Shown piece by piece: positions 25,047 through 37,531 of a stretch of DNA of 64,000 nucleotides. The translations under genes and the position numbers were made by a program. Below the pieces are notes generated by a model. It was not told the origin of the DNA. It ran no database searches and was given only the letters and a program-made list of their open reading frames with translations. The first letter of the stretch is position 1. Each line of letters starts with the position of its first letter. This DNA is from Bremerella sp. P1 (GTDB taxonomy: Bacteria > Planctomycetota > Planctomycetia > Pirellulales > Pirellulaceae): contig NZ_CP118164.1 in NCBI RefSeq assembly GCF_028748185.1, positions 3,993,814 through 4,057,813 on the forward strand. Reading direction: 5' to 3'.

Positions 25047-27287
25047 TCACGTTAACTTGGAAATTCCCAAAGCTCGGTGCAACCCACCGAGCTTTTTTAT
25101 GCTTTCATCAACTTGCCGCATGAGAACTTTTGTCTCTCCAACGGCTTTGATGATGTGAAGGTATCGGGCAACTTCTTCCTTTGACAGAATCATCCCCCGA
25201 CGGTCTTTTAGCCACTTTCGTAGAACCTGATGACTTCCGATATGGAAGAGCCAAGTATCGGTTTCAGCTTGTGCGATGGGCGTATTTCGGTCGATCCACA
25301 CCAAGTCATCTCGATGTTGGGGGTGTCCTGGTGCGATCGGGGTGTGGGGAGGAAAGACACCGTCAGTGTCGAGTTCTTCACGAGACAAGTGCAGCGAAAT
25401 CAACTGCTTCCCTAGTTCGGACAGTTGCCTATATACATCACGATCGGCAGGGAACAATACTCGTGGAAACTCGATCCGCAGATGATCTGAAAATTGGGTA
25501 CGGTATTCGTTGCTGTGGAAAAGACCATAGACGAACGCCATTAGTGACTCAGCAGTCACGTCTGACAAATGAGACGGGAGAAGTTCGCGGTTAATGTTTT
25601 CCTGACCGTGAATTGCCAATGGCAAAAGTGTCTCGTTACCTCGGTTATCGCTGCGAAGTAGGCCATCGATCGCTAAGCAATCGGTAACGAAGAAGAAATT
25701 GCAGGGTCGGTCAGGCGGCATTTGTCGGCGAACAACCAAGCCAATTGAATTCGCATTTCGCATCTCGTTCATGACCTCGCCGCGTGGCCAGTCGATCATG
25801 CTGGAGGACCAATAGATCCAGCGACGATCGAATGGACGATAAGCACAGGCTTCAACTCGATCTTGCCATTGGTCGTCTTCGTCAAGTGTTTCCCGGGCCG
25901 ACGGCAATTTCCAGCCTCGCGTATCACCAGGCGGGTACTGGCTGCTGCGTGGGCGTGGGAAATACTTAGATCGCAGCTTGTCGTCCGAAACACGGTGGTC
26001 ACGAAATTCATCGATTCGAGCCAAGAGTCGTTCTCGAGAGGTATCAATGACAATCGCATCCCGCGCGGTAACGACCGTGGAAGTCCCTTGCGGGAATAGC
26101 TCCGTGATCAATACCCCCCGGGCATATTCGTGTGACGCGTGAAAAGAGCGAGGCGAAAGAAAGTAATGAGGGGACGCGGGGGCAATGTCTTGATCAACAA
26201 GTTCGTCCCAACTGGATTCGGCGATCTCTTTCAGCTTTGAATCGCGTGGCCCCCAGCGTTCACCATATCGAACGGACTGCTTCTTCTCAGGCGAGGGAGA
26301 TCTCGAGAAAAGCGATATGGCGACGCCCTGTCCGATATCAAAGACGCTTTCATCGCGGGTAAGCCGAGACGTCGTCCCTCTTTTCTTGGAATTGCCATTC
26401 AGGTCGAGCAGATCAATATCATCGAACTGATCCAGTAGTTGAAAGCGAAGGCCGCGGAAGGTGACATTGTCTAAGAAGCCATGGTTAATCACAAAACCAA
26501 TGACACCGTACTTCGATCGCTCTAGATGCCACTGGGCGATACGCAGAAACTTGACGTAGTCGTCATGCAGCCAGAATTTCTTCTCTTGAAGCGGATGTCC
26601 GTCGACTTCGAAGTAGCTGCGAAAGTCCGATTTTTCGGCTGTCGTACCCCTGAGTAGCTGCCTAATCCAGGCACTGGTATTGGTTGATGCCGCAGCATAG
26701 GGAGGATTCCCCAGGACAATTGTCGCTGGGGAACCAAGTTCAGTATGAACATCGCATTCCAAAGCATTTCCACAGTAGACGGAAACAGGATCGATATCCG
26801 TATGCGGAATACCATTGTCTTCGAGGAACTGCGTGAGCAAGCTCTGTAGATGCTCGATCGCATCGGGCATGATTTCAATAGCGTGTAGTCGACCAGGTAG
26901 ATCTTCGGCAACGTATTCTCGCCATCGGGTATCGGCATCCTTTCGATTTTGTGAGCGCGAAACGATGTTCTTATGCATCTGCTTCAGTACGGCAATCAGA
27001 AAGATGCCGGACCCAGCCGCAGGCTCTAAGATCTTGATGAAAGGTTGTCGTCGATCGATTTCGGATGGGAGTTCCGTCTTAAATCGTTTCCCCAGGGAAT
27101 CCCAAGTCGAAGTATCTGCCAAACCATTCGGTAGTAGAAACTTGCTTTTCAGCCGAGCGTCGACTTGGAAGACAATTCGTTGGGCGATTTCCCAGGGGGT
27201 GTAGAACACGCCTCGGTCGCGACGTTTCTGGGGGGAATTTCTGGCGAGCTCGGCCTCGATTCGATAAGCAGATGGCCCAATGCTCAC
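25047..27287 (-). CDS. Type ISP-like DNA methyltransferase (N6-adenine), no nuclease domain seen
   Basis: 746 residues from GTG at 27287 (AGGAAGGA about 10 nt upstream). The N-terminal half is a gamma-class N6-adenine methyltransferase: YTPWEIAQRIV, the SAM-binding ILEPAAGSGIFLIAVL, and the catalytic GNPPY near residue 193. The C-terminal half, with RPFDRRWIYWSSSMIDWPRGEV, resembles the target-recognition part of type ISP enzymes such as LlaBIII. Full-length type ISP proteins are about 1,500 residues with an Mrr-like nuclease and helicase in front; both are missing here and none is adjacent. It could be an orphan methylase or the methylation half of a split system. Confidence 0.75.
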   Translation of the reverse strand: MSIGPSAYRIEAELARNSPQKRRDRGVFYTPWEIAQRIVFQVDARLKSKFLLPNGLADTSTWDSLGKRFKTELPSEIDRRQPFIKILEPAAGSGIFLIAVLKQMHKNIVSRSQNRKDADTRWREYVAEDLPGRLHAIEIMPDAIEHLQSLLTQFLEDNGIPHTDIDPVSVYCGNALECDVHTELGSPATIVLGNPPYAAASTNTSAWIRQLLRGTTAEKSDFRSYFEVDGHPLQEKKFWLHDDYVKFLRIAQWHLERSKYGVIGFVINHGFLDNVTFRGLRFQLLDQFDDIDLLDLNGNSKKRGTTSRLTRDESVFDIGQGVAISLFSRSPSPEKKQSVRYGERWGPRDSKLKEIAESSWDELVDQDIAPASPHYFLSPRSFHASHEYARGVLITELFPQGTSTVVTARDAIVIDTSRERLLARIDEFRDHRVSDDKLRSKYFPRPRSSQYPPGDTRGWKLPSARETLDEDDQWQDRVEACAYRPFDRRWIYWSSSMIDWPRGEVMNEMRNANSIGLVVRRQMPPDRPCNFFFVTDCLAIDGLLRSDNRGNETLLPLAIHGQENINRELLPSHLSDVTAESLMAFVYGLFHSNEYRTQFSDHLRIEFPRVLFPADRDVYRQLSELGKQLISLHLSREELDTDGVFPPHTPIAPGHPQHRDDLVWIDRNTPIAQAETDTWLFHIGSHQVLRKWLKDRRGMILSKEEVARYLHIIKAVGETKVLMRQVDESIKKLGGLHRALGISKLT
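25070..25099 (+). terminator. Rho-independent terminator of acs, inside a convergent gene
   Basis: The stem AGCTCGGTG/CACCGAGCT with a 5-nt loop and six T residues lies 30 nt after the acs stop. It is also within the last ~17 codons of the convergent methyltransferase gene, which encodes KLGGLHRAL through the hairpin. Confidence 0.88.
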
Positions 27288-27320
27288 GTGAGATGGATCC
27301 TTCCTGGCGCACTTCGACGT

Positions 27321-27731
27321 CTAGAGATCGAAGTCCTGGGAGTCGATGCGGAGAATTCCCTCGTCGCCGACAAAGTTATCACCCTCGCCTTGCTTGATAA
27401 GCAGTTGCCCATCACCTTCTGAACCGTGAACATCGTACACGATGTAATCAGGCGTACCAAACTCCTCAGCAACCTCGTGACTCGCCTCGGTGTTGATCCA
27501 AGCAGAATGAATCTCGCCGAGGTGTTCCTTCACGATTGGGTTTTCGCCGTACTTCTGTTGAATCTGAGAAGTGGCCTGGGAGTTGACACCAAAATAGACC
27601 AAGCCTCCACATACCAGGCAACTAACGAGAATCAGTCCCGACACAGCCGCAATCGCAAGGACCAAAGGAGACGCAGCGCCTTTTCGACGAGCCGAGCGAT
27701 AGATTGGGAAGATCGAATGTGATTCAGACAA
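27321..27731 (-). CDS. Small single-pass membrane protein, possibly Coa1-like
   Basis: 136 residues from a TTG start; no better start exists in the frame. A basic N-terminus is followed by one transmembrane helix (LVLAIAAVSGLILVSCLVCGG) and an extracytoplasmic domain with VKEHLGEIHSAW. This layout recalls planctomycete proteins annotated as cytochrome oxidase assembly factor 1 (Coa1)-like, but the match is weak. It ends 33 nt upstream of the methyltransferase start on the same strand, so the two could be co-transcribed. Confidence 0.6.
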   Translation of the reverse strand: MSESHSIFPIYRSARRKGAASPLVLAIAAVSGLILVSCLVCGGLVYFGVNSQATSQIQQKYGENPIVKEHLGEIHSAWINTEASHEVAEEFGTPDYIVYDVHGSEGDGQLLIKQGEGDNFVGDEGILRIDSQDFDL

Positions 27732-27795
27732 AGGATAGGCCTGGTTAGCGTTGATGAGTGGTGGAGAAACCCTGTTTTACTTTGCCCATGGGCAA

Positions 27796-27828
27796 TAAAA
27801 AAGCCCCGCTTGTTATAAGCGGGGCTTT
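27796..27828 (-). terminator. Terminator of the 23S-5S rRNA operon
   Basis: A perfect stem AAAGCCCCGCTT/AAGCGGGGCTTT with a 5-nt loop lies 13 nt beyond the 5S 3' end. On the minus strand a T-run follows. Confidence 0.92.
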
Positions 27829-27841
27829 GAAGTGTAAATGA

Positions 27842-27951
27842 ATCCGGCGATACCTACTTTCGCACTGGTGGGCACTATCATCGGCTGGTTGTGCTTAACT
27901 GCTGTGTTCGGAATGGGAACAGGTGTTTCCACAACCATATGGTCACCGGAA
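27842..27951 (-). rRNA. rrf: 5S ribosomal RNA
   Basis: About 110 nt. On the minus strand the ends TCCGGTGACCATA and TATCGCCGGA pair. The conserved core TTCCGAACACAGCAGTTAAGC and the loop-E region GATGATAGTGCCCACCAGTG are present. It lies about 150 nt downstream of 23S with no tRNA in the spacer. Ends are estimated from pairing. Confidence 0.93.
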
Positions 27952-28100
27952 AGAACCTGACTGACGTGTGGGCCAAGTCAGGCTCAATTTGGTTTGGTAG
28001 AGGTGTTTGCGTATTCGCAACACGTTCGATGGTTTGTTGAGAACCTTGTGAATCGTCACTTGGTATTCAAGTTGGCTCAACGAGTGAGCGTTGAATATAA

Positions 28101-30943
<2,843 letters not shown>

Positions 30944-31430
30944 AAATATTCAAAGCTCGCTTAGGGTTAGCAAACCCATACCAGCTTGAACAACCAAACT
31001 ATTTCGGACTACCTAATGTGACTGGCTTGTCTAAGGCCAATCACTGAGATCCGATCTTGTAACGATTCACAATGCTGCGTGACACACTTCACTTGCCAAC
31101 CCTCTCAGGTTGGCCATGTGATGAGGCCCGACAGACATCGAGATTCTCTTTAAGAACGGCTACCACTCAAAATCGGCACTGCCCTGATTTCAGCTAGGCT
31201 GAGAATCAAGAGCAACACTTTTTGGTAATAACCATAACTCTATGAAATTGCATCGTTTATGTCGCAACAAAGCTTTCGTTGAGCAAGCGGCCTGCCAATG
31301 ACAAACCCCAAGCTCGACATCCACTTTGCTACGCAAATGCCATCTACCAACCAAATTGTCAAAGATCATGATCACTTCTTGGTGAAGTGAGTGTTCCCTG
31401 TCGAGGAATTAACCTCAACTGGAAGGACGC
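30944..31430 (-). other. Leader region of the 23S-5S transcript
   Basis: About 480 nt between the predicted transcription start and the mature 23S 5' end. I see no tRNA, no 16S remnant and no coding sequence. It probably holds processing stems that pair with sequence past the 23S 3' end. Confidence 0.6.
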
Positions 31431-31460
31431 AATGTATCACTGGACGGCCAACATTGTCAA
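31431..31460 (-). promoter_or_regulatory. Promoter of the 23S-5S rRNA operon
   Basis: On the minus strand a perfect TTGACA (31460-31455) is followed after 18 bp by TACATT (31436-31431). It is the only good promoter-like pair I found upstream of 23S, where a 16S gene would stand in a conventional rrn operon. Confidence 0.65.
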
Positions 31461-31597
31461 ACGGGGGTGGTGAGAATTTGACCATGATTTTTGGCAATCG
31501 GTCGCAAGTGGCGAGGTCATAATGGGTTATGCGTTCGCGAAATCTTTGCATTTACTTCAGGATTCCTGAATGTGAGGTGAATACATGGAGATTTCCA

Positions 31598-32254
31598 CTA
31601 TTGGGACGAGAGCAAATAGGGTGCTTCGAATCGATATTCGATGTCCTTTTCCGTTACGTTGAGGCCGAACACCCCTACTTTAATGTCTTTCTCGAGCGAA
31701 CAGCGGCGTTCTAACACCTTGCGCCACGTCGAGTTGTCGTAAGTTGCCGAGAGTATAAGTCGGTCTTTTCGGCGTTCCAGGCGAAGGGTGATTGGCTTGT
31801 CTTCCATCGGGAAGTTGCCACCACCTATCAATTGCCCCTGTTTGTATTGCTCGCAGCTGAGAAATACCGCGTTGGCTTCGCCACTGGCCGTTCTCGTCCA
31901 GCGAAGTAGGTTGCGATCGTCCTGCCAGAGCAGTATTCCCGCAGCAACATAGCTTGCGTGTCCATCGACACCGGTCTGCGCTTGTGGCCTCGGGTAGTCT
32001 CCCACGCGTACTTCAAAGAGAAAGTCTTCGTTAACGTCTTTAAGCACGCGAGGAGCGTTGGTGATCTGAATTCGCGGGTTCATGTCGTGCAGCCCCGCTG
32101 GAATCGACATCGAGATGCCAGAGTCCACGAAATCAACCGGACAATTGCCAACTGGATCGATGACCTCACCCCAGCCCGGGAGTTCTTCGGCCGAGAGAGT
32201 TGCGACACCGGTGAAGTAGGTGAGTAAGAGAACCAACAGAAGGCGAAGGTCCAT
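31598..32254 (-). CDS. Secreted protein, DUF1349-like concanavalin fold
   Basis: 218 residues from ATG at 32254, where AAGGAA lies 7 nt upstream and a signal peptide follows (LLLVLLLTYFTGVATLSAEE). The mature protein has VRVGDYPRPQ, AGILLWQDDRNLLRWTRTA and ITLRLERRKDRLILSATYDNSTW, the strand pattern of DUF1349 / laminin-G-like beta-sandwich proteins that often bind carbohydrate. No catalytic residues can be named. It is divergent from mfd, sharing a short intergenic region. Confidence 0.65.
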   Translation of the reverse strand: MDLRLLLVLLLTYFTGVATLSAEELPGWGEVIDPVGNCPVDFVDSGISMSIPAGLHDMNPRIQITNAPRVLKDVNEDFLFEVRVGDYPRPQAQTGVDGHASYVAAGILLWQDDRNLLRWTRTASGEANAVFLSCEQYKQGQLIGGGNFPMEDKPITLRLERRKDRLILSATYDNSTWRKVLERRCSLEKDIKVGVFGLNVTEKDIEYRFEAPYLLSSQ

Positions 32255-32359
32255 GAAAAAGTTCCTTTTGAACGAAGTACATGGCGGGAAGGACAAGAAA
32301 ACAGCGGATCGCATCTTGGCCCGATTCTATCATTCACTCTAGAATTCACGACTACGAAA

Positions 32360-35300
32360 ATGAGCATTGCGACATCCCAGCAAGCGGCGACGATGCTCAA
32401 AAGTCTGCCGCAATGTTTCGAGCAGAATGAATCGTTCCAAAACGTAGTCCAGGCCCTGAAGCAAGGGAAGGACGCAACTTTGGAAGGAGTCTGGGGCTCA
32501 GCCTGCGCGCTGGTGGCCGCTGCTTTCTTCGGCGAAGTGTCCCCGCATGTCGTACTTGTCGCTCCTCATCTGACCGAGATCGACAAGCTTGCCGAAGCGC
32601 TGCCGCTGTTTTCCAACGCGGATGTCGCCGCATTTCCGGCCTGGGAGTCATCGCCTGACGAACGTCGACTGCACGACGAGATTTACGCTGCCCGGCTGAG
32701 ACTCTTAAAGCAGTTGGTTTATGGCAAGTGTCCTTCCCTCTTGGTCACTTCCATCGAGAGCTTGATTCAGCCCGTTCCTGGTAAAGAGAACATCGTTGCC
32801 AACAGCCGCCGCCTTGAAGTGGGTCAGCAGTTGCTGCCGGAGGAATTAGGCAAGTGGCTGCTCGCTCACAAATATCACTCGACAACGGCGGTGGAGTTGC
32901 CAGGCGAGTTTTCCTTGCGAGGGGGCATTCTCGATATCTTTGCTCCTGATTGGCAACGGCCGGTGCGGGTGGAGCTGTTTGGCGATGAAATCGAATCACT
33001 CCGCGAAATTGATGTCCAAACGCAACGTAGTGTCGATTCACTTCAACAGATCGATATCACGGCCCTCAGGCATTCGCGAGACTACCAGGGTAGTTTTGTT
33101 GATTACTTACCGGAAGATTCTGTGTTTCTGCTGATCGAGCCCGATCAGATGAAGCAAACGGCGAACGATTATCTGAAGCGTGTCGATGACGTACGCGATG
33201 CCTTTGAGTTTGCAGAGACCATCGTCAGGCTAAACGACTTTCGTAAGGTTTCGGTGGCAGGCATCGCGAGCGGATCGTTTAACGTAACGGCCAATCTGAA
33301 CTTTGAGTCGGTCGAACAGTTTAGCGGCGATGTCGAACGTGTCCGGGGTGAATTGGATGTCGTCAGCCAGAATCTAGACGTCGTCATCGTTTCGCAGACG
33401 GAAGCCGAAGTCGAACGGTTGCATGAGATTCTCGATGCAACGCAGGTCGCCAAGTCGGGGCGGCTTCATTATGTGTTGGGAGAATTGCACCAAGGTTTTC
33501 GCTTTCGTGATGGGCAACTCGTGCTGGTTAGTGGCAACGAGATCTTCCATCGTGGAGCTCTGCACCGCACCAAGACGCGACGTCTCGGCAAGGTCATCGA
33601 TAGTTTTCTTGACCTGAAAAAGGGAGATCTGGTTGTTCATCTTGGTCATGGCATTGGCCGTTATCGAGGCTTGCGGCTGATCGAGAAGCAAGGGCACGCC
33701 GAAGAGCACTTGGTGCTGGAGTTTCACGGCGAGACCAAGATCTTTGTCCCAGCTTCCAAGATCGATCTTGTTCAGAAATATGTTGGCGGCAGCAAGACCC
33801 GGCCTCCCCTGGCACGCATTGGCGGTGTTGTCTGGAAGAAGCAGAAAGAGAACGTTGAAAAGGCGGTCAAGGATCTGGCCGCCGATCTCCTGCAAGTTCA
33901 AGCCGAACGAAAGAGTCGCCCTGGGATCGCTTTCGCTGAAGATACACGCTGGCAGTACGAGTTTGACGCCTCGTTTCCCTACACGGAAACGGACGACCAG
34001 GTGCTGGCCATCGCTGCCATCAAGCAGGATATGATCCAGCCTCGTCCTATGGATCGCTTGTTGTGTGGTGATGTCGGTTTTGGAAAGACGGAAGTCGCGA
34101 TGCGGGCAGCATTCAAGGCGGTCGACAATGGCTTCCAGGTAGCTGTCCTCGTACCCACGACGATCCTGGCCGAACAGCACTACAAGAGCTTTCGGGAGCG
34201 GATGGCTGAATTCCCTTTCACCATTGCTCGTCTCAGTCGATTTGGTACGGCCAAAGAGCAGCGGGAAGTCGTTGGAGGGTTGAAGGCGGGTACCGTTGAT
34301 GTGGTCATTGGTACGCATCGTTTGGCTTCTAAGGATATCGAGTTTCAAAACCTAGGCGTCGTCATCATTGATGAAGAGCAGCGTTTTGGTGTCGAGGTGA
34401 AAGAGCGGTTGAAGCATCTGCGTACAACCGTGGACGTGCTCACCATGACGGCGACTCCCATTCCGCGAACCCTGCATATGTCGCTGGTGGGTGTCCGAGA
34501 TATCAGTAATCTGGAAACCGCGCCTAAAGATCGTATCGCGGTTGAAACCAAGGTTTCACGATGGAATGACGAACTCATCCGTCATGCGGTCCTGCGTGAA
34601 TTGAACCGCGGTGGGCAAGTCTATTTCGTTCACAACCGCGTTCAAGATATTCAGCTGGTGGCCGCGAAGCTGCAGCGGATCGTGCCGGAAGCGAAGATCG
34701 GGATTGGCCACGGCCAAATGGCCGAAGGGGCGCTCGAGCAGGTCATGGTCGACTTTATTGACGGGAAGTTCGACTTGCTGCTGGCGACTACGATTATCGA
34801 GAGTGGGCTCGACATTCCTAACGCGAATACCATTTTCGTTGATGAAGCCGATCGATATGGCTTGGCTGACCTGCACCAACTTCGCGGACGCGTCGGGCGG
34901 TCGCACCATCGCGGCTATTGCTATCTTCTGCTTGAGCCAGGCAAGCACCTCACGCCGATCGCTAGCAAGCGTTTGCATGCCATCGAAGAATTCAGCCACA
35001 TGGGGGCCGGTTTCGCTATCTCGATGCGGGACCTCGAAATCCGCGGTGCTGGCAACATTCTTGGGACCCAGCAAAGCGGGCACATCGCGACGGTTGGCTA
35101 CGAGTTGTACTGCCAGCTTCTGGAAAGTGCCGTGCGTAAGCTGCAGAAGATGCCGCCGAAGCTGACGATTGATGTCGATATCGATTTGCCTGTTGAGGCA
35201 TACTTGCCCGACGATTACGTCGGTGATATGCGGCAGAAGATCGATCTTTATCGACGTATGACCCGGATCGCATCCGATGAAGATCTGCAACAAATTGAAG

Positions 35301-35602
35301 AGGAGATGCGCGACCGCTTTGGACCGACTCCCGAGGCGGTCGAAGAGCTTTTGCGGCTGGTTGCCCTCAAATTAGATGCAGCTTTTTGGCAGGTTTCCGC
35401 GATTTACGTCGAGGAAGAGGTCGATCAAACTTTTCTCGTCTTCGTATATACGAATGCATCCAGAATCCAGCAGCTAGCAAAGTTGCGCGGAAAGAAGCTC
35501 CGTGTTGTGGACGAGACCCGGGCCTATATTCCGCTGCCAGATGCCAGCATGAATGGATCGGAATTGCTGGATTTTGCAAGAATGATGTTGCGTGCTAGTT
35601 AG
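32360..35602 (+). CDS. mfd: Transcription-repair coupling factor
   Basis: 1,080 residues, full length. The N-terminal UvrB-like module is followed by the RNA-polymerase-interacting domain ([19 protein letters not shown], residues ~418-436). The RecG-like ATPase carries Walker [17 protein letters not shown] near 570 and the DEEQ box [11 protein letters not shown] near 672. The helicase C-terminal lobe ends in [18 protein letters not shown], and a TRCF C-terminal domain follows. Mfd displaces stalled RNA polymerase and recruits UvrA to template-strand lesions. ATG at 32360 gives the standard length. It ends 74 nt before the PpiC-type gene. Confidence 0.97.
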   Translation: MSIATSQQAATMLKSLPQCFEQNESFQNVVQALKQGKDATLEGVWGSACALVAAAFFGEVSPHVVLVAPHLTEIDKLAEALPLFSNADVAAFPAWESSPDERRLHDEIYAARLRLLKQLVYGKCPSLLVTSIESLIQPVPGKENIVANSRRLEVGQQLLPEELGKWLLAHKYHSTTAVELPGEFSLRGGILDIFAPDWQRPVRVELFGDEIESLREIDVQTQRSVDSLQQIDITALRHSRDYQGSFVDYLPEDSVFLLIEPDQMKQTANDYLKRVDDVRDAFEFAETIVRLNDFRKVSVAGIASGSFNVTANLNFESVEQFSGDVERVRGELDVVSQNLDVVIVSQTEAEVERLHEILDATQVAKSGRLHYVLGELHQGFRFRDGQLVLVSGNEIFHRGALHRTKTRRLGKVIDSFLDLKKGDLVVHLGHGIGRYRGLRLIEKQGHAEEHLVLEFHGETKIFVPASKIDLVQKYVGGSKTRPPLARIGGVVWKKQKENVEKAVKDLAADLLQVQAERKSRPGIAFAEDTRWQYEFDASFPYTETDDQVLAIAAIKQDMIQPRPMDRLLCGDVGFGKTEVAMRAAFKAVDNGFQVAVLVPTTILAEQHYKSFRERMAEFPFTIARLSRFGTAKEQREVVGGLKAGTVDVVIGTHRLASKDIEFQNLGVVIIDEEQRFGVEVKERLKHLRTTVDVLTMTATPIPRTLHMSLVGVRDISNLETAPKDRIAVETKVSRWNDELIRHAVLRELNRGGQVYFVHNRVQDIQLVAAKLQRIVPEAKIGIGHGQMAEGALEQVMVDFIDGKFDLLLATTIIESGLDIPNANTIFVDEADRYGLADLHQLRGRVGRSHHRGYCYLLLEPGKHLTPIASKRLHAIEEFSHMGAGFAISMRDLEIRGAGNILGTQQSGHIATVGYELYCQLLESAVRKLQKMPPKLTIDVDIDLPVEAYLPDDYVGDMRQKIDLYRRMTRIASDEDLQQIEEEMRDRFGPTPEAVEELLRLVALKLDAAFWQVSAIYVEEEVDQTFLVFVYTNASRIQQLAKLRGKKLRVVDETRAYIPLPDASMNGSELLDFARMMLRAS

Positions 35603-35676
35603 GTGCGTTCCTATACTCCGCCCGCAATTCTCTTGCGCGAGCGCGGCCGGATGCCGCAATCGAATGGGAACTCCTC

Positions 35677-37155
35677 ATGGATGGGAAGTCAAGCAACGTG
35701 ATTTCAGCTGCTTACGCGACTAGCAAAAACATTGGTCTGAGCACCTGCTTTGCAGGCCTCATGCTTAGCTCCGTCCTGCTCTCTCCGAGCGAAGCTAGAG
35801 CTCAGTTTGGCTGGCTCAATCCTTGGAAAGAGGACGCGGCAGCGACGGCTCAACAAACGCCTTCCGATCCATTCTCTCAGCGTCGCGCTGCGAGTGAACC
35901 TCAATACCGAACGGCGGCGAGGACTGCCCCTAGCGTCGGAAGCTACCCCAGCAATTCTCCTTCGTCGGGTGGTGCAACGGCAGTTGTGGGTGACATGCCG
36001 AGCTATCCACCTCAAAACAGCTACAACTATCCGCAAACGCAAGCGGCCGTGCCGACGTACTCGACAACAAACTACCCCGCGACTAATCAGCCCAACTATC
36101 AGACGGTTCCCCCGCAAAACAATTTCAATCAGCCCGCGGCTCCTCGGGTTGCCAACTTGCCTCAGCAACCGGCAGCCAGGCCCAAGGAAGATCTCTTTAA
36201 GCCAGCTCGCATTGTGGCGATCGTCAATGGCGAACCGATCCTCGCGGGTGATGTCTTGGGGCCGGTGAATCAGATGATCAACGAGCGTCTCGCATCACTT
36301 CCGCCTGAGCAGCGTGAAAGTGTTTCACCGGAAGAGATCGAGAAGTTCAAGGAGCAGGCACTCAAGCAGATGCTGCCCGGCTTGATTGACATCAAAGTCG
36401 TCTATCTTGATTTCATGCGCGCGGTCCCTAGCGATCGGATGTCCGAAATGCAGGAGATGCTCGGTAAGAACTACGAAGAGTATCAGCTCGAGACCGACAT
36501 GAAGAACGCCGAGGTGAACTCGCCTGCCGAACTCGACATGAAGCTTCGCGAACTGGGTGGGTCGCTGGAAAAGAAACGACGACAGTTCGTCGAAAAGCTG
36601 GTTGCCCAGCAGCAGATCCAACGGAAGGTAAAGAAGGACGAAGAAGTCACCCATCAGCAAATGCTCGACTACTACAACGAGCACGCCAAAGACTACGAAA
36701 AACTAGCCAAGGTCAAATGGGAACAGTTGATGGTGAAGTTCTCGGAATTCCCCAATCGTCAGGCGGCTTGGGAAGCGATGGCCAGCATGGGGAATCAGGT
36801 ACTACGCGGAGCCCCCTTGAACGCGGTTGCCAAACGCGAATCCCAGGGGATCAAGGCTTCCAGCGGTGGTCAGTACGATTGGACTCGCCAAGGTAGTCTG
36901 AAGAACGAAACGGTCGATCAGGCCATTTTCAGTCTGCCGGTTGGTGAACTGAGCCCTATTATTGAGTCGGCCGAAGGCTTTCACATCGTTCGTGTTCTCG
37001 AGCGACAAGACGCTGGCATGGTTCCCTTCACCAAAGCTCAAGTCGAGATTCGAGAGAAAATCCAGAATGAGCGTCGCCAAGAGCAGATGCAGGCCTACAT
37101 CAAGGATGTAAAGTCGAAAGCCCAAGTCTGGACAATCTTCGACGAAGACAAATAA
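35677..37155 (+). CDS. PpiC/SurA-type peptidyl-prolyl isomerase (parvulin)
   Basis: 492 residues. An N-terminal hydrophobic segment (ISTCF-like, residues 21-36) suggests export. A Pro/Gln/Tyr/Asn-rich low-complexity stretch (~60-160) follows, then a SurA N-terminal-like helical domain beginning IVAIVNGEPILAGDVLG. The parvulin domain is at about 345-450, with SSGGQYDWTRQGSL and LPVGELSPIIESAEGFHIVRV. It would assist folding of exported or outer-membrane proteins. It is probably transcribed separately from mfd and has a terminator-like hairpin about 160 nt downstream. Confidence 0.9.
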   Translation: MDGKSSNVISAAYATSKNIGLSTCFAGLMLSSVLLSPSEARAQFGWLNPWKEDAAATAQQTPSDPFSQRRAASEPQYRTAARTAPSVGSYPSNSPSSGGATAVVGDMPSYPPQNSYNYPQTQAAVPTYSTTNYPATNQPNYQTVPPQNNFNQPAAPRVANLPQQPAARPKEDLFKPARIVAIVNGEPILAGDVLGPVNQMINERLASLPPEQRESVSPEEIEKFKEQALKQMLPGLIDIKVVYLDFMRAVPSDRMSEMQEMLGKNYEEYQLETDMKNAEVNSPAELDMKLRELGGSLEKKRRQFVEKLVAQQQIQRKVKKDEEVTHQQMLDYYNEHAKDYEKLAKVKWEQLMVKFSEFPNRQAAWEAMASMGNQVLRGAPLNAVAKRESQGIKASSGGQYDWTRQGSLKNETVDQAIFSLPVGELSPIIESAEGFHIVRVLERQDAGMVPFTKAQVEIREKIQNERRQEQMQAYIKDVKSKAQVWTIFDEDK

Positions 37156-37310
37156 TTGGCCCCAGCGAGGCCCTTCGGCAGGGGGTGAAACTGCCGGAAA
37201 ACTCTGCGCGAGCCGGAAATCTTATTAAGATTTCCCTGCTTTTCTCTTGGCTATTAGGGCGGTTAATTCGCCTGTTCTGCCATAGAAATGTCTCTCGTTT
37301 CGTAAGAATT

Positions 37311-37359
37311 AAAATAAGCGGTACTTATGTCAGGCGAATGTTTCAGTACCGCCTATTTT
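37311..37359 (+). terminator. Long hairpin after the PpiC gene, terminator-like
   Basis: Arms AAAATAAGCGGTAC and GTACCGCCTATTTT are complementary except at one position, around a 21-nt loop, and are followed by TTTTG. It lies in the 376-nt gap between the PpiC gene and gltA. Termination of the upstream transcript is most likely, but the long loop also fits a regulatory hairpin. Confidence 0.45.
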
Positions 37360-37531
37360 GTTGGCCTCTACAATCGAGTAAAGTAGCGGTCAAAAGTTAA
37401 TGTCCAGAGTTTGTTCCGCGCCAGCTATTTAATGCATCGTGCAGTCGATCGGTGCCGTGACCGCCGCGGAACCAAGGCTGCCCCGAAATGCGTCGGGGAA
37501 GCTCGCGTATGCCCCCAGTGAGGAAGTCTGC

